Source: Atherix ibis (lineage: Eukaryota > Arthropoda > Insecta > Diptera > Athericidae). Taken from it: a stretch of DNA of 64,000 nt. Both the position numbers and the translations under genes were made by a program. Under the pieces are notes generated by a model that saw only the letters and a program-made list of their open reading frames with translations, made no database searches and was not told the DNA's origin. The DNA is taken from the NCBI GenBank assembly GCA_958298945.1, contig OY282605.1, positions 21,802,811 through 21,866,810 on the forward strand. The letters are read 5' to 3'. Shown here piece after piece: positions 46,765 to 58,982 of the stretch. How positions within the stretch are numbered: the stretch's first letter is position 1; every line of letters begins with the position of its first letter.

Positions 46765-47635
46765 TGTACTCATTCTGTTTTTGAAACTTTTACAGAATAT
46801 AAAAATTTGCTTCATTGTCATTTTTACAGGGAAAATACTTTAAAATAAGATATTTTATAATATATTGTAATTTAAATCGTGAATACGATTACAGTTGCGA
46901 TACTATCGTTGACTACTGCTAATGAAATTTAATACTACGAATATAGGCTCTATCGTTTTAATACTAATAACAATAAATTGTCTTGACATTTGCTTGTAGT
47001 TACCATAGATAGACATTTTTACTTAGAAAATCTATTTCAAGTACATCAAAATAATGAATATTAATTTTGATAATAATTTAATATTGTAGTAAATTTGAAA
47101 ATTCCGAACCTTCATAAATTTTTGCCTAACAAGAATATTATAATAATTTGTACATAATTTAGAGAAAATATACAATTTCAAAACCTAATTATTAGTTAGT
47201 ATAGAGATACATAAATATAATTAACAATTAGATCTAAGAGTCAAATGTCAAGGTGATAAAAGTTTATTTATATAAGAACTGATGCCACTGGAATCACTTT
47301 AATCGATCTGACGACACTGTGGATTTTTTTTTTATAGATATTAATTATATTTTCTGTTAAATTTTTGGTAATATTTTAATGAGTTATTTTTATTACTTTA
47401 TAAAAAGTAATAAAATGAATTGAAACAATTTATAAAAGATTAGCCCGCATAATGTCATGCAGTGAAGTCATACAGGTGAAAATAAAATTATCATTTCAAA
47501 GTTCATGTATAAAAATAGTTTTAATTAAAAAAAAATAAAAAAAAATAATAATAATAATTTTAATAAAGAGCAATAAACTGTGAGGGTTTTAATACCAAAA
47601 AAAAAAATAGAGTAAATTTTCTTAAGACTTTGTTT
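46765..47635. other. AT-rich non-coding, nothing recognised
   Basis: No exon, element end or repeat recognised. Confidence 0.55.
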
Positions 47636-47639
47636 ACTG

Positions 47640-49140
47640 GAAACGTATTTTGCCATCGACCACTAATGAAGCCTTAAACAGTTTCTGCATTAAAAGAGTT
47701 TGGTTGGACGTCTTTTTGGAATTTCCTTCAATATATTTTTTAAGAGAATATCTTCAAAATTTAGAAATTTCTCACTGTTCGATACAATTTGCTATCGGCC
47801 AGTTTTATTAACGAAATTAGCAACGCCAACTTGCAAAGTGTGACTGAAAAGCTTATATAAAAATTACACTGATTTCTTTCTCTAATATATTTAGAGCCAT
47901 CTGACAATACTGAGGACTTCCCCTTCACATAGCTTGCACGTTAGGCCCTTTTAAACGTGCAATATAAGTTTCAACTTTGTCCGGTAATTACGCGACTCTA
48001 TAAATCTGGCCCCATGACGCTTCATGAATCTGCGAATTTGACTAATAAAAAGTTGCAATCAGCTTATGGGGAACAGTATTTATTTTTAGAGGGGCGAGAA
48101 GCATTGAAAGACGAAGCTCGCTCAGGGATACCTTGAATACCGAAAGCTGATGAAAACGTGGAACGGGTAAGGGCTCTTGTACCTCCAAGACAAATTGTCT
48201 AGCAAGAAGTCCTTGAATGGCTCAGAAAAAGAAATCTTGGTGACATTGCAGACACTGGGATGCCCCATCACGACAGCGCCTCCTGTCCACGGAGACCAGC
48301 ATCAACGAATTTTAATCGGAAAAAAAGATTCCTGTGGCTACCCAGCCCCCTTCCACTACTCCCCCCCCCCGCCTTCAATAACCCTGATCAAAGTCAGTGA
48401 GCCTTCTTTTTTTTATTGTCCAAGAATTCTTGTTCTTTGCTACTCTGAAGTCAGACCTTCGATTAACATTAATACTGTTAAGCGGGTCCTTGAAAAAATT
48501 AGAAAAAGGGATCTTGGTGTCAGAAGTCCTCGATATGCTCATAAAAAAGGGTCTTTGTTACATGGCAGATACTGGGATACTGCACCACGACAATGCCCAT
48601 GTCACACGGACATAATCATCACTGAATTTTTATCGAAAAAAGCGATTTATATTAATGCCCAACCCCCCTAAAACCCTGATCAAAGTCCATGTAATTTTTT
48701 TGTTTTCCAAGAATTTTTGTTCTTATTTCCTTTGAGGTCAGAACGTCAATTACTAATGAAACTATTTAGGGAGTCCTTGAAAGGCTCCGAAAAAGGCTTC
48801 AGCGCTAAAAATGGGACATTGCAGACATTTAGATAGCTCCACCATGACAACGAGTTTTTTGTAGAAAAAAAAACATTCTCCGTAGTTTTCCAGACTTCCT
48901 ATTGACCTCACGAGAGGTCTGTGTTAGTTTTTTTTTGTTCCCCAACATTAAAAACACTTGCCAGGACATCAACTTGGTGTTGTCGATACCATTCAAACAA
49001 GTGCAACCGAGGAGGAGAATGCGATTTCAATTAAAGCAAAATTGTTCCAAAAACCAACCACTTTTTTGCCACATCTGGCAACTCATAATTTTTAACTATA
49101 CCGCAAAACCTTACAAATGTTCAGTATTTTCTTCTACCTA
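47640..49140 (+). mobile_element. Degenerate mariner with threefold catalytic segment
   Basis: The N-terminal side is readable at about 48085: FLEGREALKDEARSGIP, then PKADENVERVRALVPPRQIV, EVLEWLRKRNLGDIADTG. The second-Asp block then appears three times: DTGMPHHDSASC (about 48250), DTGILHHDNAHVTRT (about 48565) and a worn copy at about 48825. A recurring stretch that resembles the third-Asp region (NPDQSP..FFLF-like) and VLE.LRKRDLG lies between. It ends near 48950 with FFLFPNIKNTCQDINLVLSI. Periods are about 315 and 260 bp. Opposite-strand sister of 24345-25930. A C-run of 11 at 48360 mirrors the G-runs there. Confidence 0.75.
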
Positions 49141-49144
49141 ATAA

Positions 49145-50175
49145 AATTAAATTTATTATTTTTATAATCAAACTAATCTAATGAGAGGTAAACTAATTAA
49201 TTTTAATAATAATTTATATAAATGCGTCAGAGAAAAATGTTTTTTTTTTTAATTTTTCATTTTTACAAAACCGTACAAATGTTTATTTTACGCAGATTTT
49301 AATAAACATTTAATATTATCTCATTTTATGTTGTATTTAAGCGTCTAACATTGGCTAATGGAGATTTTTAATTTTTATCTAAAACAAAATATCGTTATTT
49401 TAATAATATCCATAAAAATTGTATTAAATAAGATATCTTAATAATTATCTAAACGAATTTGGTCCGGATCTGAATTCCAATCAACGTATTACCATGAATA
49501 TAAATGAAATTTTCTTCAGATATTTTTCATTAAAAAATAATTTGGAATCGAATAACAATTTATTGATTGATATTTATTACTTACTAATCACAAATATAAA
49601 TTATACTTTTTTTTCTTCATAAATAATTATAAGTAATTATACGAGAGTTCGAATGTATAAAATTATTATTCAAAAAAAAGAAAAAAAGAGCATCTCATCT
49701 GTCTGCTATAGGGCTTAAGAATCAACAATATAAAAACTAATTTATATTAACGAGGGTTGTTTGTTAAGCTGTACACATTTATTTGAACGAAAAATAAAAT
49801 ATTGTTTTGAGTAAAAGTAAAATTATATTTTTTAGATGTCATAACAACGTCGACATTTAATATCCGAAATGATATCATAAGCGTAGAAATAATAAGATCA
49901 AAATCTAACAACAAAAATATATTAAAAGTATCTGCATTTTTTTTTATCATAATTTAGTCAAAGAAGCATTTTATTAACAAAAATGCCGCTATTTTTAACA
50001 GAAAGGACACACGTTTGTGTATTTTTTTTTACCCAAATTTAATTCTTTTCTAAAAATTTATTTCTTATTATTTATTCAGTTATATTTTTTTTTCTTTTAA
50101 AAAAATTTTTTTTACGTCCGTTAAGAAGAAAAAACCTTTGATTAAATTTAAAGACTTTCATAAGAGTGTGTTTAT
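49145..50175. other. AT-rich non-coding, nothing recognised
   Basis: No coding or repeat content supported. Confidence 0.55.
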
Positions 50176-50179
50176 ACAG

Positions 50180-51960
50180 GATTATTCAATTTGTACTTCG
50201 GAAAGTAAAGTTAAATAGAACACACTTATTTATTTAGGTTTTGATGAAATTCCCATTTCATTATATTGCTCAGACATTGCCATTATGCATGTAATATAAA
50301 ATTATTCAAATATCTACCATGAGACTATTTTACGTTTGATGAATTTTGAAGGATTATAATTTGGCCATTCCTTGACGGAGTTTGCTCTGAAGTTTGAGGA
50401 TTATCTTACGCATTCTGAAAATTGTTCACGGAAGAAAGCCAACATTTATAATTGTTGCAGGGATGCAATCATGCATCCTAGGAACTTTTCATGAAATAAA
50501 GTCAAAATTTGTTTATTTTTTGTGGCTTGCGGTGCTGTTTTCTTGGAACCACATATTGTCCAGATTCAAATTTTCACATTTTTGGGCAAAAATAAAATGA
50601 CCACAATGCTCAGAATTTACGGCAACGGTCTCTCCTTCATCATTTTCAAAGAGCAGTTACTTTTGGTTTTTCACACAGTCACTTTTTGTGAGAACAATGG
50701 CATCTCCATAGTCACTTGTGGATTTTCAGAGCCCCATTTAAGACTATTTTGCTTTCATTGACCTGTATTTCTACTTCCCAAAACATACTGATCAATGACA
50801 CCTTCAGACAAAAATGCTCACCAAACAGTCAGTTTTCCCCGGATACAATGGCTTCTCCACAATCACTTGTGGATTTTCAGAGCCCCATTTAAGACTATTT
50901 TGCTTTCATTGACCTGTATTTCTACTTTACAAAATATACTGCTCAATGACACCTTCAGACCAAAATACACACCAAACAGTCAGTTTTCCCCGGATACAAT
51001 GGCTTCTCCACAGTTACTTGTGGATTTACAGAGTCCCATTTACGACTAGTTTGCTTTCATTGATCCGTATTTCTACTTTACAAAACATACTGCTCAATGG
51101 CACGTTCAGACCAAAATACACACCAAACAGTCAGTTTTCCCCGGATACAATGGCTTCTCCACAGTTACTTGTGGATTTTCAGAGTCCCATTTACGACTAT
51201 TTTGCTTTCATTGACCTGTATTTCTACTTTACAAAACATACTGCTCAATGACACCTTCAGACCAAAATACACACCAAACAGTCAGTTTTCCCCGGATACA
51301 ATGGCTTCTCCACAATCACTTGTGGATTTTCAGAGCCCCATTTAAGACTATTTTGCTTTCATTGATCTGTATTTCTACTTTACAAAACATACTGCTCAAT
51401 GACACCTTCAGACCTAAATACACACCAAACAGTCAGTTTTCCCCGGATACAATGGCTTCTCCACAGTTACTTGTGGATTTTCAGAGTCCCATTTACGACT
51501 ATTTTGCTTTCATTGACCTGTATTTCTACTTCCCAAAACATACTGCTCAATGACACCTTCAGACCAAAATGCTCACCAAACAGTCAGTTTTCCCCGGATA
51601 CAATGGCTTCTCCACAGTTACTTGTGGATTTACAGAGTTCCATTTAGGACTATTTTACTGTCATTATCCAAAAAAAAGTTCAGACCAAAATACACACCAA
51701 ACAGTCAGTTTTCCATAGAAATTTCGCTTATTGTCATAAACACCGGCCGAGAAATGAGCACCGATCGCTAAAAAAAATAATCTCCCCCTAAAGTACGAAA
51801 CGTGGCATTACTTTTGCCCAAAAAAAAAACTACAAATTTTCCATTAAAGTTTAATGCCAATTTCCACCACCTTAGATGACATATATATTTGACAGCTGTC
51901 AAATGACACAGTGCTTCATTTTCCGTATCACGAAATTGATAACCCATTTTAATTTACTGA
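50180..51960 (-). mobile_element. DD41D-family relic with internal 151-bp array
   Basis: The left end GATTATTCAATTTGTACTTC (50180) and GGAAAGTAAAGTTAAATAGA match the termini of relics at 13271, 27785 and 58983. The minus strand at 50570-50600 shows a worn second-Asp block (compare DNMWFQ). The tandem array occupies 50660-51715. After it comes a palindrome ATTTGACAGCTGTCAAAT (51889-51906), like the family leader elsewhere. No right-hand terminal repeat was identified. Confidence 0.68.
50660..51715. repeat. Tandem array, 151-bp unit, about 7 copies, transposase-derived
   Basis: Units start at 50795, 50946, 51097, 51248, 51399 and 51550, exactly 151 bp apart. A diverged copy precedes and a truncated one ends the array. 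Copies differ at only a few positions each (for example AGCCCCATTTAAG and AGTCCCATTTACG variants alternate). On the minus strand the unit reads SENPQVTVEKPLYPGK and TVWCVFWSEGVI, from the first-Asp domain of a DD41D transposase. The staggered 82-101 codon open frames on the plus strand are by-products of the repeat, since 151 is not divisible by 3. Confidence 0.95.
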
Positions 51961-51964
51961 ATCT

Positions 51965-54585
51965 TATGTTAACGTATAGATTTATGTACACTCTTATGTT
52001 TATATACACGTAATAATAATAGAATATAATAAATAAATTAAAACTTTAATCAGATTAAACCTTTTCTTTAAAACAATTTATTTATAAAATAATAATAAAA
52101 TCATCATTGTTCGGTATTGCGTAAAGGTATAATGTCAGGAAATCCTATCGCAGTTGCTATATGATCCTTTGCAATAGAACTGAAATTCTGACAATTGTAC
52201 ATCATGCGGGAAATTGAATTTCCTTTTCAGTTTATATTTTTATTTTTTATTTTTTTTTTTGCTATGGAATTTACATAATTAATTTGAAAATTCTCTTTAT
52301 ATTCACTGATGCATAGTTATCCTTTGAAAATGAAATTCCGTCTGACGAGCCGCCTGTCATCATTAAAGTCCTTGATACATAAAATGCCAAACGACCATAT
52401 CTGTAGCTAATTTGGTAAAAATCTATTTTGTTATTTATTTTGATAGAACAAAGTTGTGTAATCCTTTTTTTCTTCTTTTTTTTTTATTTGGCTTAAGTAA
52501 ATCCTAGTTTGATTAGGTTTTATCGAAAATCATAGGCAGGCAACCGATGATCATCCTTTTATTACGAAAGAAAAACTTTTCTAAACTCGGAAAATAAATG
52601 TATTCTTATCGACTGCATTCATTTCCGTCTTACTATTACTTCGGAGTCGTCCAAATACAAACTTCCCGGGGGAAAAAATCTATTTTCAGCTTCAGCTAGT
52701 TGTCTTTTGTGGGGGTCGTTCTTTTTTTTCCATCCGTATTTTATGCTGACTGCTCTTCGTAAAAGTAAACAAAAACGTAACTAACTTGAAGGGGCTTGAG
52801 TTTAATCAATAATTTCCTTGTTCGATTCTCTTATTTATGGTTCAATTGCAGTACGGGTAGATGTTTCGCTTGCACTTCACTCGCTTCGACTGCAGGAAGT
52901 TCGATAATATAAAAAGGATCCGATGGAGTCGAGTTTGTTATCGTGCCATATGACCAGGCATAAATCGATAGACTTATTGAAAAATGTCGAACTCATATTA
53001 ACAATTGCATAAAGAGATTCATAATCGATATTATGTGCTTTCTTCCATTATTTTCGATGTCATTTCTGGGGAAGTGAAAAAAAAACTGAGAGCATATTTT
53101 TTTCCCTGATTCCAGCAGAGTTTTTATTTCCTTTACACTATAGGTCCTTAAATAATATCATTGTAATCCTAAATAACAGCTAAAAGCCTTCTTGTCATCG
53201 TCATTCTTTGAAATTGTTATTTTCAACTCGTTAGTCACTATTTTTTTTTGAAGCAAAAGAAACCATTTTGGTTTGTATGTTCTCTTATGTTGTTCCTGCT
53301 GTATCCTCATACCGAAACGAAAAGTTCTAACTTCAGTCAAAGTACAGAATTTACAACTCGTTATAATATTAAAAATATTAATAAATTTGTCATACTGTGC
53401 AAAAAAGAAGTTGTTGGACTCCATCCAAAGCCAAAATTCTTTGGCAACGAAAGTATTTTCATTTTTGGAATTAAGAATTTCCAGTGTAAATCCTGAACTC
53501 GTACTGAACCGGATAATTGTCCAATAGATTTCAGAATCTGACTACAGCTAGAAGCTTTTACATTTAATATTTTAAAAAAATATATTGTTTTATATACAAT
53601 AATTGCAACAACAAAAATAAAATTAGTGATGAATAGACTCGATTTTTTTAAATCTTAAAAATTCCTTTTTCTTAATTTAATAATTTTTTTTAGTCGTGTA
53701 ATAATTTAAATTAAGTATTAGTTATATAGAAAAAAAGAAGAAGTTAAAATAATATTTAAAAATGTATTTGTTTTACACAAAATAAATATCCTTTAATAAA
53801 AGTTTATATTTTAATTATTTTTTTCCAGGTTCAGAATTAGTGTGTTTTTAAGTGTTATTATTTTTGATAACTTGTGATTTAACTTTGAGAAATGTGTATT
53901 ATGTAATCAGAAACAATTTTTCACAACTCTAACAAATTTATATTTTTGATTTTAATTTTTATGTAAATTTAATTATTTTTTTAAAAATATTTTTTATTTT
54001 GTTATATTGCAAAAGAACCTAACTACTTTTGGTCTTTATATTTTAAGGATTGTCCCAGAACCCCCTTCAATATTTTGTTCGCTCCTTCAATTTTTGATTA
54101 GAAAAATAAAATACTTGACATATTTTTTAATAAATTTATAAATGCTATTTTTACACCTATTATTATATTTATTGTAAACTAAAAATTTTCTTACCAAAAT
54201 AATGTTGGATATTTTTTGAGATCACCTCAAAAAAAAATGGCGGCTTATGCCTCCTTGTACTTATTTTTGTACAACTTTTTCTATTTTCTGCAAGTTTCAA
54301 ACTATTAAATTCAATATCGTTTATTTGGTAAATTTTTGGAGGAATTGGGTGGATTGGTACTCTTAACGATAGCTACAACTTTATTAGCTCTTTACCATTC
54401 CACAGCCATCCTACCATAGCTGCATATCGCTGAATGAAGTTTAAAGACGGTGAATTTTTGGTGTCTTATGTTAAGATGACATTGACGTTCTTGCATTCTT
54501 CTGTCACTCTAAATATTGGAGTTTTGAGTGCTTTCAAAAGCGAATTAATCGTTTCTAAAACCGTTCCTGCATATTAACTAGAAAA
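51965..54585. other. AT-rich non-coding; 52.3-52.96 kb less AT-rich
   Basis: 52330-52960 is more GC-rich and apparently single-copy. It holds a TATAAAAAG match at 52908-52916 and a CCCGGGGGAAAAAATC stretch, but no open frame or donor ties these to a gene. Short open frames around 53160-53520 have no known motif. No other feature. Confidence 0.45.
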
Positions 54586-54589
54586 TTTG

Positions 54590-55135
54590 TTACTGCTGCG
54601 GAAATTTGTTTATTTTTCGCGGACTAAATTTACTATTCAAAACTTTTTGCAGAACTCCATTCTTTGGAAGAACAGAGACTTTTTGCAAGAATCGATCCTT
54701 TTGAGGTAATTTTTCTTTTTTGAGTCAGAGAATAATTGGTATCACCAAATTTCGAAGTCACGTGTCTTTGTGGAAATTTTTAGTATAATAATGTGAAAAT
54801 TTGTCGTGTTTTGTTGAAACCACATATGCTCCAGATACAAATCTTCAAGTTCAGTCCAAAGAAGCTCTTCAGAAATGACGATAACGGTATCTTCTTCTTA
54901 ATTTTTTAAGAAATATAGACCAGACAGTCGCTTTCCGCGATTACAATGGCTTCTCGATAGTCACTTGTGGTTTTCCAGAGCCCCATACACGAAAATTTCG
55001 CTATTCCAGTACGACATCGGCGTATGTTTGATTTTTAACTACACAATAACCACCTAAGTTGACATAAATATACGAGTATTTAGCAGCTTTCAAATAACAG
55101 GTCTGTTCTTTTCGTTTTGCTGTTAAGTTGGTACT
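54590..55135 (-). pseudogene. DD41D transposase relic
   Basis: Minus-strand pieces: ENHK..REA-like (matching the 151-bp unit), EEDTVIVISEELLWTELEDL, then EHMWFQQNTTNFHI, where the catalytic QQDGA has become QQNTT. CGATCCTTTTGAGGTAATTTTT at 54699 and CAATGGCTTCTCGATAGTCACTTGTGG at 54943 link it to 13271, 27785 and 50180. It is single copy for the segment that is tandem elsewhere. Confidence 0.65.
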
Positions 55136-55199
55136 AATGGACATAATTGTCACGGGGATCTGCCAATGAACATGTGTACAGCTTATTGGTTTTTTTAGT

Positions 55200-56030
55200 C
55201 GATGTCAAGTGTGCTCTGCGATATTAAATATAGAATTTTCTTGAAATTTTATATTGGCAACGAAATTTATTGTAGTCAATCGTTGGTATGTTGAACATGT
55301 CTTAGGATGAGTCAATTATGAAAATCGACACAAGTATTAGAATTGTAAAAAGTATGCAAAGATGTTCGAGAAGTATTTGAAGACTTGACTCGTTCCGGTC
55401 GACCTTAAACCTTTTCGACTGTCGAAAACATCGATAATGTGAAGACAGTTGTGATGGAAGGTCGTCATTCTAGCTTAAGAGAGATGATTCAGGATCTGAA
55501 CATGTCTTACGAATATGTTCGAACCATTTAAGTTGACGTTTTGGTCATGAGACGTGTCGTAGCACGGTTGGCCCCGAAGCTGCTGAATTTACTGCAAAAT
55601 TGCTTGAATGAGTCAATTTAAATTCTGCTTTCATAAAACCCATAATATAATGGCAGATGAAAGTGGCCTTATGAGTTTGATATGCAAACCAGTCAATTAG
55701 CTTCGGAATGTCATTTCCATAATGACGCAATAGCGAAAAAGCACGTCAAAGTCCTGGTGTTGTTGATTCGGAATATCTTCTGAAGCGATAAATCGTTAAC
55801 GAACAATTTTTTCTGAGGATTATGAGGCTTTTTGCTGTACCCCAAACTGAAATTACCATCTAGTGGAAGACGTTTTGAATCCAATGAACCCATAACGAGG
55901 AATTCTCAGAAGGAACTAAAGGTTATACCAACAAGTGCTTATAAAAAGTATTTTGCAGAGTGATTTAATCGTTGTCGTTTGAAATGGAGCGTATTTTGAA
56001 GGTGGCAAAATAAAAACTATTATTATTAGT
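55200..56030 (+). pseudogene. Degenerate mariner transposase (DD34D)
   Basis: Plus-strand fragments: REVFEDLTRSGRP, TVENIDNVKTVVMEGRHSSL, REMIQDLNMSYEYVRTI, RRVVARLAPKLLNF. A worn middle follows (VALYV..Y, then GMSFP). After a large deletion come PKLKLPSSGRRFESNEP, QKELKVIPTSAYKKYFAE and a C-terminal RW.K-like tail to about 56010. The order matches the DD34D family found at 28415 and 37675, but it is much more decayed. All catalytic Asp blocks are lost or unreadable. No terminal repeats seen. Confidence 0.72.
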
Positions 56031-56034
56031 ACAA

Positions 56035-56695
56035 ACGAAGAATTACAATAATCAAAACGGTTAAAGTTCTATGAAATCCTTAAAATGTACTGGAAAATGG
56101 AATTTTTTAATGTATATCTTTGATAGGATAAAGAAAATTTTCCATCGATTGAATAAATTAATCAATCCGAAAGAATCTACCTTTGGACAAATGTACGTTA
56201 TTATATCCAAAAATAAACTTAAAGTTTTGGAAATGTTGGAACAATTTAAAATTTTATAAATAAACAAAATACACGTTATACACGTAAAAATGGATGGTGC
56301 TGCAGTGAACTGAGCGTCATTAAATTGCATTTGCTTTGATGAAAACTAAAGTGAGTGAAGCATTAATAAAAACATCCGATAACCATTCAAAGAGTATTTT
56401 TTTAATTTATTTTTGTTTATTTCAAAAAAAAAGTTTTGAACAGAATAAATAAACATTATAGGATGTTTAGAAATTCCTTAGACGAATATGTTTTCTCACT
56501 GCAACAATGACCTTAAAAATGTCTTCTAGAGAAATTGTATTAAGAAAATACTTTCTGGAAATTTTGTTTAAAAAAAAAATACTTCTTGGGTTTTGAATTT
56601 TTTTCCTTAGAAGACACATGATAGTACCGCTTTTATTTTTTTCTTTTCCCGACTGATCAAATTGGTATTTGGTTAGAAGATATAGTTTTAGGTTT
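56035..56695. other. AT-rich non-coding, nothing recognised
   Basis: Short Lys/Ile/Phe-rich frames only. Confidence 0.55.
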
Positions 56696-56699
56696 ATAT

Positions 56700-57365
56700 A
56701 GAGTATCCCAAATTCACGCAAGAAGCAGTAATTAAATTGTTTCTCGGGGGCATTTGGCACCATCTTGTTGAAACCACATGTCGTTTATATCTTTATCTTG
56801 CAATTTATGTGTAGGCACAAAAACCTGGATTATCATGTCGCGATAAGGAGCACCATTAACTGTTATTACCTGACCAGGTGAATTTTCGAAGAAGAATGGT
56901 AACACGTTGTAGATGCATTTCTTTCTCAACTCGTGGATTTTCTGAACCTCAAATGCGACAAGCCATCAAGATGAAAACGAGCCTCACCGCAGAAGATTAT
57001 TTTGTTCGAAAAATCAGCATCCACTTGTTGTTCCATAATGTATTCAATAGGCTTCAGTTCCAAATTGATGTTCCTGAACTCTCAGCAACACTCTCACGAA
57101 CTGCTTGGATATTTTGTGTTGAACGACTTCTTGAAAGAGAGCCAGACTGCTTAAGATCACTAATTAATCCAGTCTCCGTAATTTTTTAATTAATCTCTTC
57201 ACAGTTGATGAAGTTAAATCACTTTTCCGACCATATTTTATACGAAAAATTGCTAACTGTAGTTGCCAAATCTTCATTATTTTAAAAATATTGCTTAACA
57301 ATGAAAAGAAAACGCGTTGTTCTCTCATGTAGCGCTCCATTTTAAATAACCATGAACTGTCAGCT
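56700..57365 (-). pseudogene. DD41D transposase with two internal deletions
   Basis: From 57340 on the minus strand: MERYMREQR...KIMKIWQLQLAIFRIKYGRK (HTH 1, frame slips), SDLTSSTVKRLIKK, then RSRSTQNIQAVRESVAE. A deletion leads to SNKIIF..EARFHLDG (first-Asp region, Asp lost), then PFFFENSPGQVITVNGAPYR, DMIIQVFVP, DINDMWFQQDGAKCPRETI (second Asp) and a stop. The sequence TATCCCAAATTCACGCAAGA at 56704 then follows directly and matches the terminal sequence of the 32184 relic in opposite sense. The third-Asp half is deleted. Confidence 0.82.
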
Positions 57366-57479
57366 GTCACACTGTCTTTTTGTTTTCGTTGGCAACACTT
57401 AACCGCAAATAAAATGGCGCAAAATTCAAATCTTTTGCATCTGTGAAGGCGTTGTTTTCACTTTTCCTAGCAGTGCTGG

Positions 57480-57970
57480 AAGGCTTCAACTGAAATTAGC
57501 TTTAGCTACTTTCAAGTTTTTTTCTTAAGAAAATTTTTTTTCGTCATTTTTTTTAAAGAAAAAGTCACATGGATTGATATCAGATGAATATAGAATTGCG
57601 GAACCGCAGGAATCATTTCTCCGACAAAAAATCGTTGATGGCCTCTTATTGTTGAGCATCCAAGAATCTGCAATATCCGATCTGACGCGAAGACTCCTTT
57701 TTCTGAGTCTTCTAAAAAGTTGTCATCGGTTTCAATATTAATCGATTAGTAAGTGCCCTCACTTGTTCGCAACAGTTTTCGATGTTAAAGGACTTCCTGA
57801 GTGAGGTTCGTCGTCCAGTATAGGGGGACTGGGCAATCACAGGAGTCATTTTTTATGACAAAAACTCGTTGTTAAATTCTTCTCCATAAATTTTACAAGA
57901 AAAACGTTTGCTACATCGTAATTCAAGCTTGCGAGTTACACACAATTTGGTGGCACATCTTTGCTCCAAA
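57480..57970 (-). pseudogene. Third relic of the mariner family at 24345/47640
   Basis: Minus strand: SEKGSSRQIGYCRFLDAQQ-type reading (DIADSWMLNNKRPS in place of DTGMLHHDNAPS), CRRNDSCGSAILYSSDINPC, DFFFKKND. This corresponds to the second- and third-Asp segment of the 24345 and 47640 relics. AGTGCCCTCACTTGTTCGCA at 57750 matches AGGCCCTCACTCGTTCCGCA near 25587. Only a single catalytic segment is visible here. Confidence 0.6.
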
Positions 57971-57974
57971 ATTT

Positions 57975-58980
57975 CACTATTCCATATACCACCTTTATAG
58001 GGTCGATAAGTTATCGGACGGTATTCTAGGAAACCTATTGTACCAACTATATATAAATTGGAAATCTGTAATGTCGCCTGTAATTACTTTTCTGAAACAC
58101 CGCGTATATCGTAGTTTTTACGTGTGAAAACTTTCGCTAAAATTTTCTTATCCTCGAAAAATATTTTTTACTACTTTAAATATATTTAAAATCCAGTACA
58201 ATAAAACAGAAGAAAAAAAAACACACCAAATTGTCACATATTAATTGAATTTTATCCAAATTGTCACATAAATTATCAACAATAACGAAGGAAAACGCAA
58301 CGCATAAATTACGATTATTGTTAAGAGAAAAAATTAGTGAAAAACATATCATTTGCATTACTAATTACCTAAAAGATTTGTTGATACTCGTAATTTTGAA
58401 TTGTGCACGTACCTTTTCATAAAAATCAGCTTACGATTCCGATAAACAGCAAATAGCTTGTAATGAAGTTTTAAAATAAAAATGTTTCGCTTGTACAGAA
58501 TCGATAGTGTGTTTATGTTCAAATTTTATCGGAATCGGATTATTGTAGTTTCGTTCTTTTCGATTCGAATTCGTTTTTAAACCACACATCCTCCAGCATA
58601 CTCGTAATTGCATACACTCCAGCACATTCGATAGTACCATTTTCTATACATGTTATTTTTGTAGGAAAAAGCAACGAATTATTAACGAGTATCATTTGAT
58701 AGGGAGCAGGGTCACTCCAATTTCAATGCTTTCGAAAGTGGCTTTAATCCATTTTATTGGAGCAGTTCACTTTTGAATACCACTAATGTGTGTGCAGTCA
58801 TTTGAACTTGTCCCATCGAATGGCTATTAATCCAATCATTCTGCAATAATAATGGACGACTTATGTCCAAATGAGTGAAAACAAACTATTTCATATTAAA
58901 TTGGAAATATATCATTTCGTCCTGATGTGGTTTTTTTAATTATTTTTTTTTGGATATTCCAGCAAGCTAATGTCATTATA
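57975..58980. other. Non-coding, unassigned
   Basis: A short direct repeat CAAATTGTCACATA occurs twice (about 58229 and 58258). No gene or element end was recognised. Confidence 0.5.
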
Positions 58981-58982
58981 AT

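Noticed and set aside
50660..51715. Regular repeats resembling a CRISPR array
   Set aside because: The whole 151-bp unit repeats without unique spacers, and the genome is eukaryotic.
50795..51771. Series of overlapping plus-strand open frames of 73-101 codons with near-identical proteins
   Set aside because: They are a by-product of the 151-bp tandem repeat read in successive frames. The related coding sequence (a transposase) is on the minus strand, and there is no promoter or splice context.
52908..52916. TATAAAAAG as a core promoter
   Set aside because: In DNA this AT-rich such matches are frequent, and no downstream exon or initiator supports it.
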